Origin: Oscillospiraceae bacterium
GTDB lineage: Bacteria > Bacillota_A > Clostridia > Oscillospirales > Oscillospiraceae
Direction: 5' to 3'
Assembly (NCBI GenBank): GCA_017411665.1
Contig: JAFQPT010000391.1
Location: forward strand, 1 to 64,000
DNA: 64,000 bases
The position numbers and the translations under genes were made by a program. The notes beneath the pieces are model-generated. The model was not told where the DNA came from and searched no databases. It saw nothing but the letters and a program-made list of their open reading frames with translations. Below are positions 1 to 8,229 of the stretch, in pieces. The number at the start of each line of letters is the position of its first letter. Position 1 is the stretch's first letter.

Positions 1-17
1 AAGATAATAGTAAATTA

Positions 18-971
18 TCAGTTATCCATCCCATTACTCTGTCCAACCTGCAATTTATTTCGAGGATTCTTTTCAGTTAAAATTTCTTTTTGTTTACTAG
101 AAGAAACATGAGTGTATATCTGGGTTGTGACAATCGATGTATGTCCCAATATTTTTTGAATATACCTGATATCAACACCCTCATCTAAAAGCAATGTAGC
201 AAAGGAATGGCGAAACATATGTGGTGTAATATGTTGTTTAACCATTGCTTTACTTGTACACCTTCTAATCATGCATCTGACTGATTGTTCTGATAGACGA
301 TTACCTAGTCTATTTATAAAGAAAAATGGAGTCTGAGTTAATTTTTGAATACGAATAGAATAATATTCACGAATGGCCGATACAACATTTTTATTACCAA
401 TATAGACTAATCGTTCTTTTGCTCCTTTTCCATGAATAGTTACCACCCCAGTAATTAGATTAATATCGCTTACTGTAAGAGAACATAATTCAGAAATACG
501 AATACCTGTAGAAAATAGTAGTTCCAATATTGCAATATCTCTTATTATTACTTCATAATTATTTACAGATAGCAGTGATTTACACTCAAGTTCAGAATAT
601 AGTACTTCAAATATTTTTTGAACATCCGATAAGGCAATTGTTTTTGGCAATACAAAAGGTTCTCTGAATCTCAAATTAATTCTTACTAACGGATTTTCGT
701 CAAGTAGTCCTTCAAATACAAGATTATTAAAAAAAGCACGAAGTGATGCAATTTTTCTTTTTACTGTCTTGGGTTTATATGAACTCTGTATTTTAAAAAT
801 GAAACTAGATATATTTTCACGATTGAGTTCACCAGTTGTTTCATATGATATAAATTCAGAAAATTGTATTAAATCAATACGATATGCTTTTTCAGAATGA
901 GGACTTAATTTTTTTTGGAATCGACATCGAGACAAATAGTTAGTGATTTCGTTCTCTAATGAAATAACCAT
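18..971 (-). CDS. XerC/D-type tyrosine recombinase (integrase)
   Basis: Site-specific recombinase of the phage-integrase/XerA type, 317 aa from the ATG at 971. It has an N-terminal SAM-like core-binding domain (about residues 5-95) and a C-terminal catalytic domain with all expected active-site residues visible: Arg in TGIRIS (about R158), Lys in GKGAKER, HxxR in PHMFRH, His in LGHTS and the nucleophile Tyr in QIYTH (about Y286). An upstream TTG at 1001 would add 10 residues, but a TATA-like AGTATATGAT lies at 1001-1010, about 30 nt before the ATG, which favours the shorter, leaderless form. It sits at the edge of an AT-rich accessory region, so it may be the integrase of that island. It could equally be a chromosomal XerA for dimer resolution; no att site is visible. 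Confidence 0.9.
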   Translation of the reverse strand: MVISLENEITNYLSRCRFQKKLSPHSEKAYRIDLIQFSEFISYETTGELNRENISSFIFKIQSSYKPKTVKRKIASLRAFFNNLVFEGLLDENPLVRINLRFREPFVLPKTIALSDVQKIFEVLYSELECKSLLSVNNYEVIIRDIAILELLFSTGIRISELCSLTVSDINLITGVVTIHGKGAKERLVYIGNKNVVSAIREYYSIRIQKLTQTPFFFINRLGNRLSEQSVRCMIRRCTSKAMVKQHITPHMFRHSFATLLLDEGVDIRYIQKILGHTSIVTTQIYTHVSSSKQKEILTEKNPRNKLQVGQSNGMDN

Positions 972-1101
972 GCATATTAGATTCAACTGATAATCATACA
1001 AGTATATGATATTGAACCTATTATCAGAATATCAGGAGGAAAATATTTCATATAGTATCTCTTATGGTTGATATGTGTTATTATCGGAAAAAAGTATATT
1101 T

Positions 1102-2130
1102 TCAATTTGACAATATCTGTTTTGTAGTACTTTCATCAATGTCACCATATTTAGTACAGTAAACCTTGAGAGTGTAGATAATAACATCTTCTGAGTCTTT
1201 GGTATTTCTCGCGGTGACGGTTCCGGTGACGATGGTCTGCCCGTTTTCTCCATCTTCGTCTATGGTATAGGATGCTATACAGTCATGTTTCCCCTTGTGA
1301 GAGATGCCATGGATATCTGTAACATGGGCTTTTGGAGAGGTTTTTCCATCGAAAGAGAACCATACAGACATTTCTGCAGTCGTGTCTGCATCAGTGTCTT
1401 CAAAGGAAACACGGTAAACCCCAGTTTCACCTTCTGTAGGTGACAACTCGGGGTGACTGACACTGTCACTGTAGTGGAAACCTCCATTCCACACTCCGAT
1501 AAGATTGTACGATGAGACTATCTCACCTTCTTCTATGATAAGAGAACCTGAGATCTTCGTTGTTGGGGAAGCTCCGCCGTTTATGGTGAGAAGATTAAAT
1601 TCCTCTGCAATATATTCTGGTTTGAAGGTTACAAAGTGAGCTTTTATGGGGAGGAATGGTCCTGTTTCAAACCATCCGGAAAGGGAGACTTTTATTAACA
1701 CGTCTCCCGCAGAGGTATAATCAGTCCTAGTTACGGTATAAATATCCGTTGTTTTATGGAATCCAAAGAATGCCAGCAGTTTCGGGAAGAATGACATCTG
1801 ATTAGTATCAGTATTTTCACTGATTCTGACAGTAACGATTGAAAGTGTACCATCTTCAAAAGAAGTTACTTTGAGACGTTCCCCATATGTATAAACACCG
1901 GGTTTCATTCCACGATTTGTGGACAAATATTCCTTTACAATCTCATCGTGCTCCGATGGATTTGAAAAGAATAGTTGTTCATCGAGTGTATCTCCTGTTT
2001 TCTCTTTGAAGGTTGAGTCTCCATAGAAAATAGTATCTTCTGTGAAATATGTATCTACTGCAGATGCACCTGCAGCATACACAGAAAAAACCAATAATCC
2101 AAACAAAATAATTCTTAGTATTATCTTCAT
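1102..2130 (-). CDS. Secreted protein of a local paralogous family, two-repeat form
   Basis: Unrecognised exported protein, 342 aa, with a hydrophobic signal segment at residues 1-24 ending around AGASA. It is related to the two proteins encoded on the other strand at 3626 and 4502: all share an early LYG/FYGD-type motif, a YGxRLxVT..DGxLS block and a C-terminal YTLKxYCTKYGD block. This member seems to carry the globular unit twice: IYTVTRTDY...SGWFE (about 130-200) is repeated as VYRVSFEDTD...VWFSFDG (about 230-330). No catalytic motif is seen. It is probably a surface or exported beta-rich protein. Its neighbours are a membrane-bound regulator and another small exported protein on the same strand. 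Confidence 0.75.
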   Translation of the reverse strand: MKIILRIILFGLLVFSVYAAGASAVDTYFTEDTIFYGDSTFKEKTGDTLDEQLFFSNPSEHDEIVKEYLSTNRGMKPGVYTYGERLKVTSFEDGTLSIVTVRISENTDTNQMSFFPKLLAFFGFHKTTDIYTVTRTDYTSAGDVLIKVSLSGWFETGPFLPIKAHFVTFKPEYIAEEFNLLTINGGASPTTKISGSLIIEEGEIVSSYNLIGVWNGGFHYSDSVSHPELSPTEGETGVYRVSFEDTDADTTAEMSVWFSFDGKTSPKAHVTDIHGISHKGKHDCIASYTIDEDGENGQTIVTGTVTARNTKDSEDVIIYTLKVYCTKYGDIDESTTKQILSN

Positions 2131-2190
2131 GGGTGATAATCAGATGCAGATTATATTAAATATATTGAGCATAAACTAGCACTGTTCAAT

Positions 2191-3015
2191 TTATCCATCC
2201 ACAATAACTTCAGAGCCAGAAAGACTCATGTACTGTCCGAAGAAATATGGATTTACTGAATATCTAGTAATATGCTGACAAACCTCAACCCGAATTAGAT
2301 TTTCCTTTTCCAGTTTATCCAGATGCCAGCGAAGGGTAGTTATAGGAATCTGAGTCTCATCGGAAATCTGTTTTTGGGAGATTCCGGGATTTTTCAGAAT
2401 GGTTTGGAATATGCACTTTCTGTTTTCATTTACCAGAAGTTTCCATGCCTTACTATCCTTTTCAGTTGGGAATGTGCCTGCAGGGTAGTAACGAACAAGC
2501 TTATCTCCAGTTTTGTAGATTTTCAGTTCACGTATCAGACGCCTGAGATTATGGGATACAGAACCACGGGAAAAACCGGTAGCTTTGATGATATCGATTT
2601 GCTGTGCTCCCGGGTGTTCTTCAAGATAAGCAAGGATAAGCATGTGCCGAGCATCAGGATTATCAGAAAGTTTTCGCCGCGTATAGAGAATAATAATGTA
2701 ACCAGAGGTAATTATACCAATTATAGTGGTGATGATACCTATGATTATGACAATAAGTTCTGCAGCCCAAACAGGTACATCATGAATATTGAATATGTGA
2801 AGAAATAAGGAGACAAAAGAAGGTATTGAGAAGTCAAACTCAGTAACCTCTATTATAGGATCATCAGTTTCATCTGAAATAATATGTGTATTACCTGGCA
2901 TTACTGTAACTCCAGATAGAGGGTAATGTACCACTCCTTCAATTGCACCACAAGATGTGCCCACTAATATGATAGAAAGAAGAAGCAATACAGTCACATA
3001 ACGATAGGGTAACAT
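2191..3015 (-). CDS. Membrane-anchored protein with two winged-helix DNA-binding domains
   Basis: 274 aa. Residues 1-24 are an N-terminal signal or anchor, followed by a short external region (about 25-80), a long transmembrane helix (about 83-112, rich in Ile) and a cytoplasmic part with two winged-helix units, about 123-180 (TGFSRGSVSHNLRRL) and 198-256 (TQIPITTLRWHLDKLEKENL). Both resemble the MarR/ArsR-type wHTH pairs common in methanogens. The layout suggests a one-component regulator that senses something outside and acts on DNA at the membrane. It lies 10 nt downstream of the small exported protein at 3026 and on the same strand, so the two probably form an operon, the small protein perhaps being an extracytoplasmic partner. 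Function is inferred from layout only. Confidence 0.8.
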   Translation of the reverse strand: MLPYRYVTVLLLLSIILVGTSCGAIEGVVHYPLSGVTVMPGNTHIISDETDDPIIEVTEFDFSIPSFVSLFLHIFNIHDVPVWAAELIVIIIGIITTIIGIITSGYIIILYTRRKLSDNPDARHMLILAYLEEHPGAQQIDIIKATGFSRGSVSHNLRRLIRELKIYKTGDKLVRYYPAGTFPTEKDSKAWKLLVNENRKCIFQTILKNPGISQKQISDETQIPITTLRWHLDKLEKENLIRVEVCQHITRYSVNPYFFGQYMSLSGSEVIVDG

Positions 3016-3025
3016 ATCACTATAT

Positions 3026-3496
3026 TCAGTAACTGTTAACTATTAAATCAAATGACTGCAATCCAGTGACACTCTCTCCAAATACCTCTATGCGCCACAG
3101 ACCTGGAAGATTATCATATTCAAGCAATAATATAATTGATCCGTTTGGAATCTGTGACTCATAAGTATCATCAAACTCTGATACAGTAAGACCTCGTGGA
3201 TTAATTACCTTTAATTTCAGGGAATTATAATTTGGAGGTAATGTCCATGATAACTCAATATCCATTCTTGTAGAGTCTGGAGCAACATAATGATTAAGAT
3301 AGCGTGTTTGTCCCTGCATAATTGATGATGAAATAGAAGAAGCCGGTTCAATTAATTCCTCTACTACCATCGGGATGATGGGATATTCTAATTCTACTAT
3401 CTCGACCTCCAGTGAATCAATTGCAGATACTGGGAGTGTACAGGCAGAGAGAAGGAGAACTACTCCAATAACAACAGAATGCCACTTCATACTCAT
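3026..3496 (-). CDS. Small exported protein, partner of membrane wHTH regulator
   Basis: 156 aa with a signal peptide (about residues 1-26, ending CTLPVSA). The C-terminal half reads like a beta-sandwich of the pre-protease C-terminal type (WTLPPNY, LKVINPRG, GLWRIEVFG), as found in exported archaeal proteins. Two ATGs, at 3496 and 3490, both fit; the second would begin MKWHS. No function is recognised. Its position directly before a membrane-tethered winged-helix protein suggests an external ligand-binding or sensor role. Confidence 0.7.
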   Translation of the reverse strand: MSMKWHSVVIGVVLLLSACTLPVSAIDSLEVEIVELEYPIIPMVVEELIEPASSISSSIMQGQTRYLNHYVAPDSTRMDIELSWTLPPNYNSLKLKVINPRGLTVSEFDDTYESQIPNGSIILLLEYDNLPGLWRIEVFGESVTGLQSFDLIVNSY

Positions 3497-3590
3497 AATA
3501 TCATCCTATTGAATAAATCACAATATAAATACTTTAAACCTATTCTAGCACTTCTAAAATGCTGAAGATATTCTATAGTACGCTCACAGA

Positions 3591-3602
3591 TTTAAAATAA
3601 AT
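3591..3602 (+). promoter_or_regulatory. TATA-like promoter of the 3626 gene
   Basis: TTTAAAATAAAT is centred about 30 nt before the ATG at 3626, which would give an almost leaderless transcript. The paralogue at 4502 has an AT-rich box at the same distance, supporting both start assignments. Confidence 0.45.
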
Positions 3603-3625
3603 TTCTGCATCTATAATCTCTTGTT

Positions 3626-4405
3626 ATGATGATAAATCATATGAGAAAATGGATTTTTGGAGTGCTCATTGTAGCGCTCGTATGCATGGTATTTAGCCAG
3701 GCAGTGGCTGCTGAAACAGTCACCAAAGAACTGTATGTTGAAGACTCCGATCTCTATGGAGAATTTGAACCTATTGTTCTGCAAGCAGTAAACATTAATA
3801 CAGCAAACGCAGCAACTCGTCTCACCCTTCAGGAAGAACTTGGGGCCATGCTCTATTTTGCAGATCCAACAGTACATCAGGCAATCATCTTGCAGTACCG
3901 TTCCTTATATCCTGAACTCCGTACTCCACAAGCAGATGGGAATACCTATGTCTACATTTATGGCGATCGCCTTACGGTAACCTTTAATCCAGATGGGTCA
4001 TTACTTACCACAACTAAGAAGGTAGAAGGATTACCAAACTTTATCGGTAAACAGTATTCGAGAGCAGCGACTGCGCAAAGCACAGGAATCTATACTGCCA
4101 CTATCACCGACTATGGTTTATTCATGATTCCTCACACAATCCTTGAATTAAAAGGATGGTTTGAATATGATGGAAGTTCATATCCAATTCCGCATCTTAT
4201 CTCCTTTGGAACAACCAAATTCCCAGATGACAGACAAATCATCTATTCTGCAACAAGAATGGTTGACATGCCAGCATACAGTGAAAAAATAGTTGGAGAA
4301 TTCAAATCTGCATACATAAGCAGTGGGGATGGAATTTGTCACTATATCTTAGAAATCGTATGTGATGTCAACGGAAATGTACACACCAATTCACAAAAAC
4401 TCTAA
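3626..4405 (+). CDS. Secreted protein of local paralogous family
   Basis: 259 aa, start ATG at 3626 (second ATG at 3629, third at 3641). A signal peptide covers roughly residues 1-29 (IVALVCMVFSQAVAAE). It shares with the 4502 and 1102 products an ELYxEDSxLYG opening, an LQEELGxxLY helix, the YGDRLTVTFNPDGSL block, an IYTATITDYG strand and a C-terminal YxLEIVCDVNG block that is weaker than in its paralogues. It is one beta-domain long. There is no enzymatic motif; probably an exported or cell-surface protein. It is followed by a T-tract and a near-twin gene with its own promoter, so this is a tandem duplication. Confidence 0.75.
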   Translation: MMINHMRKWIFGVLIVALVCMVFSQAVAAETVTKELYVEDSDLYGEFEPIVLQAVNINTANAATRLTLQEELGAMLYFADPTVHQAIILQYRSLYPELRTPQADGNTYVYIYGDRLTVTFNPDGSLLTTTKKVEGLPNFIGKQYSRAATAQSTGIYTATITDYGLFMIPHTILELKGWFEYDGSSYPIPHLISFGTTKFPDDRQIIYSATRMVDMPAYSEKIVGEFKSAYISSGDGICHYILEIVCDVNGNVHTNSQKL

Positions 4406-4409
4406 CCCA

Positions 4410-4422
4410 CTACTTTTTTTTC
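4410..4422 (+). terminator. T-tract terminator after the 4405 stop
   Basis: A run of eight T residues at 4414-4421, 9 nt past the stop codon, fits the oligo-T termination of archaeal RNA polymerase. Confidence 0.45.
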
Positions 4423-4467
4423 ATACACACGCTATAAAAAAAATACTGCTAGAGAAAGCTCACACTC

Positions 4468-4476
4468 AATAAATAC
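4468..4476 (+). promoter_or_regulatory. TATA-like promoter of the 4502 gene
   Basis: AATAAATAC is centred about 30 nt before the ATG at 4502, the same spacing as at the paralogous gene upstream. The start regions of both genes also carry ATGAT-N5-ATCAT beginning at the start codon. Confidence 0.4.
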
Positions 4477-4501
4477 AATTCTCAATACCTAATTACTTGT
4501 T

Positions 4502-5266
4502 ATGATACAGAATCATAATAAAAAACTGGTATTGGGAATAATGGTGGCAGCATTTATCTGCTTAGCATTATCTCCTGCAGTCTCTGCCGAGACTGTAAAT
4601 GTAGGACTCTATGAAAGTAACACTCAGCTCTATGGCGATGATAACCTGAATTTGGCAGTAACATTTGACAAGTCAGCAATTCCATCTGGTTATAATCGTA
4701 CAACAGCACAGGAAGAACTGGGAGAGACATTATACAATTCTATTCCTGAGATTCATGATGAAATCATCCAGAAGTATCATGAAAAGTACCCTGAAATGAG
4801 CCATCCAACTGGGGGTATTACTTATGTGTACAACTATGGAGATAGATTAGAAGTCACCATTTATGAAGATGGATCGTTAGGAATTTTACGAAACTTAGTA
4901 TCTCCTGCTCCTGTTATGAACCGTGCTGCAGGACAAACTGCAGTTTTCACTGTTGAATATGTAGATTCTGATTGGTTCTTCCCGGCTCATACAACTGCGA
5001 GGATGTCCGCATGGTTTGATTACGATCAGCAGAATGCACCAACCTGCCATCTCGTAGAATTACTTGCAATCAGCCACAATGGAGACAGAACAAGTACAAC
5101 AACCAGTAATGTAATTCCTGATCAGGTAAATGGACAGACAACCTTAACTGGTATCGTAACCACCCAGAAAGTAAGTGGTGATCTTGACAGAATCCAGTAC
5201 ACCTTGAAAATCTACTGTACCAAGTATGGAGATTTATCAAGTGACAAATCAAAAAGAGAGCTTTAA
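4502..5266 (+). CDS. Secreted protein of local paralogous family
   Basis: 254 aa with a signal peptide at about residues 1-30 (LGIMVAAFICLALSPAVSAE). Shared family blocks are QLYGDDNLN, TAQEELGETLY, YVYNYGDRLEVT, EDGSLGIL, VFTVEYVDSD and the C-terminal YTLKIYCTKYGDL, the last almost identical to the 1102 product. It is the closest single-domain relative of the second repeat of that larger protein. Function unknown; probably surface-exposed or released. Confidence 0.75.
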   Translation: MIQNHNKKLVLGIMVAAFICLALSPAVSAETVNVGLYESNTQLYGDDNLNLAVTFDKSAIPSGYNRTTAQEELGETLYNSIPEIHDEIIQKYHEKYPEMSHPTGGITYVYNYGDRLEVTIYEDGSLGILRNLVSPAPVMNRAAGQTAVFTVEYVDSDWFFPAHTTARMSAWFDYDQQNAPTCHLVELLAISHNGDRTSTTTSNVIPDQVNGQTTLTGIVTTQKVSGDLDRIQYTLKIYCTKYGDLSSDKSKREL

Positions 5267-5377
5267 AATCTTTTTCAGTGTATGAAAATACACTGACCTT
5301 ACTCTCTCATCCTTTTTTCCCGTTATAAGATATATCACTTATATTTATCAGGTTCATCATCCAATCTACAATACAGA

Positions 5378-6115
5378 ATGAAACCCTATCTCTTCCCAAG
5401 CCGCAGACATTCCGGCAGAAAATGCCGTAAACACACCCCACACAGCATATCTGAAAGACTCTATGAAGCGCTCTGGGACAATACCTTAGAGCTTAGAAAG
5501 AAGGCAGGAATTATGATTGGTATCTTAGGAATCATCCTGCCGCTTCTAGTTACAGTTTATGCCTCAGACACTGATAAACTGATTCTGGATCCAAGTTTAT
5601 TTACTATCTTCTTTGGTACACTTCTTATGGTATTCCTGGAGTATTTTGGTCTTTACATCTGCCTGTATCTGACACCAAAGTACGGGCTTTCATGGAATCT
5701 TAAAGAACTGGATGAAAAGAAACTTAGGATATTTTCTGAGGAAGTAAGTGAGGAGGACAGGGAAGAAATCTGGGACAATTTACTGGTAGAACAGGGAGCG
5801 AAGTACACTCTATACTCTTCGTTATCATCAATACTGGATGTAATTCTGTTCCTCACAATTGGTGTTCTTGCGGTATTCATTCTGGAATTGATTACACCTG
5901 TTACTTCCGGCATGTCTCTTGTGACAGTGATGCTGGTGTTTTCCTTTGCATTTAGTGCATGTGTTGCTGAGGCAGTAATCTGGGCTATTGGCTACATTCT
6001 TTCTAGTGTATCACCGAAAAGGGCGAGTAGATTTAACAATATAATATATCTTTTAGCCACTGCAGCTCTCTCGATGGTATTCTGGGGGATGTGGTTTTGG
6101 AATATGTTTAGCTAA
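5378..6115 (+). CDS. Hypothetical membrane protein, about five transmembrane helices
   Basis: 245 aa, unrecognised. The N-terminus is basic (residues 1-45, many Arg/Lys/His). Hydrophobic segments are seen at about 45-63, 74-98, 148-170, 178-203 and 215-240. An acidic cytoplasmic or external loop (about 110-140, EEVSEEDREEIWD) separates the first two from the last three. No catalytic or transport signature is visible. It follows the secreted-protein pair on the same strand with 111 nt between, and has TTATATTTATC about 35 nt before the ATG, so it is probably transcribed separately. Confidence 0.65.
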   Translation: MKPYLFPSRRHSGRKCRKHTPHSISERLYEALWDNTLELRKKAGIMIGILGIILPLLVTVYASDTDKLILDPSLFTIFFGTLLMVFLEYFGLYICLYLTPKYGLSWNLKELDEKKLRIFSEEVSEEDREEIWDNLLVEQGAKYTLYSSLSSILDVILFLTIGVLAVFILELITPVTSGMSLVTVMLVFSFAFSACVAEAVIWAIGYILSSVSPKRASRFNNIIYLLATAALSMVFWGMWFWNMFS

Positions 6116-6202
6116 AACTCTGAGTGAATAAAACAGTCCGGGAAAATATGTGTCAAGATACATTATGACACATCTGATTCATGAAATAAAACAGATAAGG
6201 GA

Positions 6203-6766
6203 TTAATGAAGAAGAAAATCCCTGAGTTCATGCACCCATTCGGGAGCATTCGATATGAACTCCTGCAGAATCTCTTTCTGCAAATCAACTCCACGAACAG
6301 AATCAAGAGCCTTCCCTGTAACTCTCTTGACCTCCTTTGTCAGAGTTACCGGATAGAGGAAAACACCAGATTCCTCCTCCTTTTTCAACCTGAACAAATT
6401 AGAAGATTCCTGATTCAGTAAATCTTTGCGCATCTTCTTATGCATCTCATTCTTCAGTGTATCAAGTGTAACACCATTGTCAGAATCAAGAACAACCTTT
6501 ATAGGATACTCACGTTCATATGAGTAGATTATCCACATCTGATGAATACAGGTATTCCGATTCTCATCCTGCTTGAGAAGATATGAGGCGGTACAGCGAG
6601 ACCGCAGAAAATTCTTGATAGTAACACTTTCCCCAGATAAATCAGATGCACCGCAAATCTGACCCCAGTTTTTAGACACAACACTCTGATTCTCGGCGCC
6701 CAAAAGCAGTGATAAAAATATCAAATCATGTTGTCCTTCACAAAGGACAACGCGTTTTTTCCTCAT
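6203..6766 (-). CDS. Small Toprim-domain nuclease-like protein
   Basis: 187 aa. The N-terminus reads VVLCEGQHDLIFLSLLL, the Toprim glutamate motif with E10 and D14, and a DxD motif follows in VVLDSDNG (D94, D96). This is a stand-alone Toprim fold of the DUF3226/OLD type, which coordinates metal for DNA or RNA cleavage. Its ATG overlaps the stop of the upstream AAA ATPase gene by one nucleotide (TAATG), so the two are translated as a coupled pair. In OLD-family nucleases the ATPase and Toprim lie in one chain; here they are split, as in several phage-defence pairs such as PARIS. Role in defence is inferred from family and context. Confidence 0.75.
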   Translation of the reverse strand: MRKKRVVLCEGQHDLIFLSLLLGAENQSVVSKNWGQICGASDLSGESVTIKNFLRSRCTASYLLKQDENRNTCIHQMWIIYSYEREYPIKVVLDSDNGVTLDTLKNEMHKKMRKDLLNQESSNLFRLKKEEESGVFLYPVTLTKEVKRVTGKALDSVRGVDLQKEILQEFISNAPEWVHELRDFLLH

Positions 6767-7914
6767 TACGTACCTCGTAAATCCATCTTCATCTCAACCA
6801 TCTCTGCAAATGCTTCAGACGGAGTGTAGTTATAGAGTTCATGTTCATCCCTACGTTTTACAATACGGGTAATCTGGATTAAATCCCGCTCCTCCACACT
6901 TTCCTCTTCATCATACTGGGAATAGTTTGCAAATGCCTCAATCAAATCATAACTATGTGTTGTCAGAAACACCTGTACATTCAATTTCCTGGCAAGCAAC
7001 ATCAGATTCTCAACAAAAACCTGAAGATACCCGGGATGCATGTGATTCTCTGGCTCCTCTATCAATAGTACACCATCGCGGCACTGCCGAATTGTTGAGA
7101 TGAGATTCAGGAGAATACTAAATCCCGTTCCATGGACCGTATATGGGAGGAAATACGTCTCATCATTCTCACGGTAAACCACCCCATCCTCCATCAGTCT
7201 CTCGACATTTGGTAACAGATTATGTTCCAGGACAAACTTATCCAACTCAATCAACTCAAGCGGGTCAGCAGTTACCTGATAGAACAATTTATCAGAATTG
7301 TTGATGAAACGAATGTTTCCTACATTTGCATCTACGTTCTCACTAAATCCATATGACATGCGGCAGAACTGATACAGGTATTCCTGTAAATCTTCAGGGC
7401 TAATATCAGCTCCGGCAAAAATACTCTGTGAATCGGCAGCAAGTTTCTCAGAGAATCCTTTATATGGAGTTACATCTATTGATCGAAGATTGCCATCCAA
7501 TACAGAAAATGAAACCATCCTGGAATTTATCAGATAGTCAATAAACTTCTTCTGGTAAAATGGAGATGGCGTAAACTTTGCATTGTGGAATAATACCAGA
7601 TTTAATTTCTCAACAATCTTTTCTGAAAAATCAGCGGGCAAATCAGAGAGAGAGCATGAGATGAAAAAGTCATGATTATCAGCTGAAATAGATGCACGTT
7701 CAGCATGAACATTAATTCCATACCTATTGAGATATCGACCCTGATTGAAGATAGTCGGAACTTCCTTGCCCATCAAAACTGCATAAATTGCCTCAAGAAT
7801 TGTGGACTTCCCGGAATTATTTCTTCCAATAAGCAGATTAACCTGTTTTGGTTCATACTGCAGATGAGAAATACCTCGAAAATTATTGATTTCAATCCAA
7901 GGAAGCAATGTCAT
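6766..7914 (-). CDS. OLD-like ABC-type AAA ATPase, partner of Toprim protein
   Basis: 382 aa ATPase of the OLD/SMC-like AAA_15/AAA_21 group. Walker A is GRNNSGKST at residues 30-38 after the typical IEINNFRGI start; Walker B is LLIEEPEN at about 283-291, followed by HMHP; the switch histidine lies in TTHSYD at about 318-323. The middle (about 60-260) is a variable helical region. There is no C-terminal Toprim: that activity is in the next gene, overlapping by 1 nt. The pair resembles defence modules where the ATPase senses a phage product and releases a Toprim nuclease. Start ATG at 7914 fits the N-terminal beta strand. Confidence 0.8.
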   Translation of the reverse strand: MTLLPWIEINNFRGISHLQYEPKQVNLLIGRNNSGKSTILEAIYAVLMGKEVPTIFNQGRYLNRYGINVHAERASISADNHDFFISCSLSDLPADFSEKIVEKLNLVLFHNAKFTPSPFYQKKFIDYLINSRMVSFSVLDGNLRSIDVTPYKGFSEKLAADSQSIFAGADISPEDLQEYLYQFCRMSYGFSENVDANVGNIRFINNSDKLFYQVTADPLELIELDKFVLEHNLLPNVERLMEDGVVYRENDETYFLPYTVHGTGFSILLNLISTIRQCRDGVLLIEEPENHMHPGYLQVFVENLMLLARKLNVQVFLTTHSYDLIEAFANYSQYDEEESVEERDLIQITRIVKRRDEHELYNYTPSEAFAEMVEMKMDLRGT

Positions 7915-8229
7915 AGATATACTATATTTTGTGCGGGAAGATTAATAATTGTTCTTTCCTGGAATAGGGATCTAAGAGAGACTATGATATTAAGGGAAAG
8001 ACATTATATCATCCGTATATCTGTACCATATAACCTGATCATAAAACCATCCACCCAAAGATAGGCCACTTCAATAGAATAGATTTCATAGTGAAACATC
8101 AACAAGATACTACCACTATATTTTTAATTACGACCAATTACAAAATTACTTTTTATCTATTACTCTATCTTTAGACCATTTATCAAGTCAATCGTAGAGT
8201 ATATAATTCATGAATATAAATTACTCATT
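7915..8229. other. AT-rich intergenic region between divergent genes
   Basis: 315 bp with no convincing gene. It holds the promoters of the leftward ATPase gene and the rightward membrane protein. The box TATATAATT at 8200-8208 lies 26 nt before the ATG at 8230, implying a leaderless message. An overlapping 119-codon plus-strand frame starting at 7705 is antisense to the ATPase and was not accepted. Confidence 0.6.

Noticed and set aside
1..17. Gene remnant before the recombinase stop
   Set aside because: Only 17 bases remain in the window; nothing can be supported.
7705..8064. 119-codon plus-strand frame overlapping the OLD-like ATPase start
   Set aside because: Antisense to well-supported coding sequence, no domain, ends in the AT-rich promoter region.
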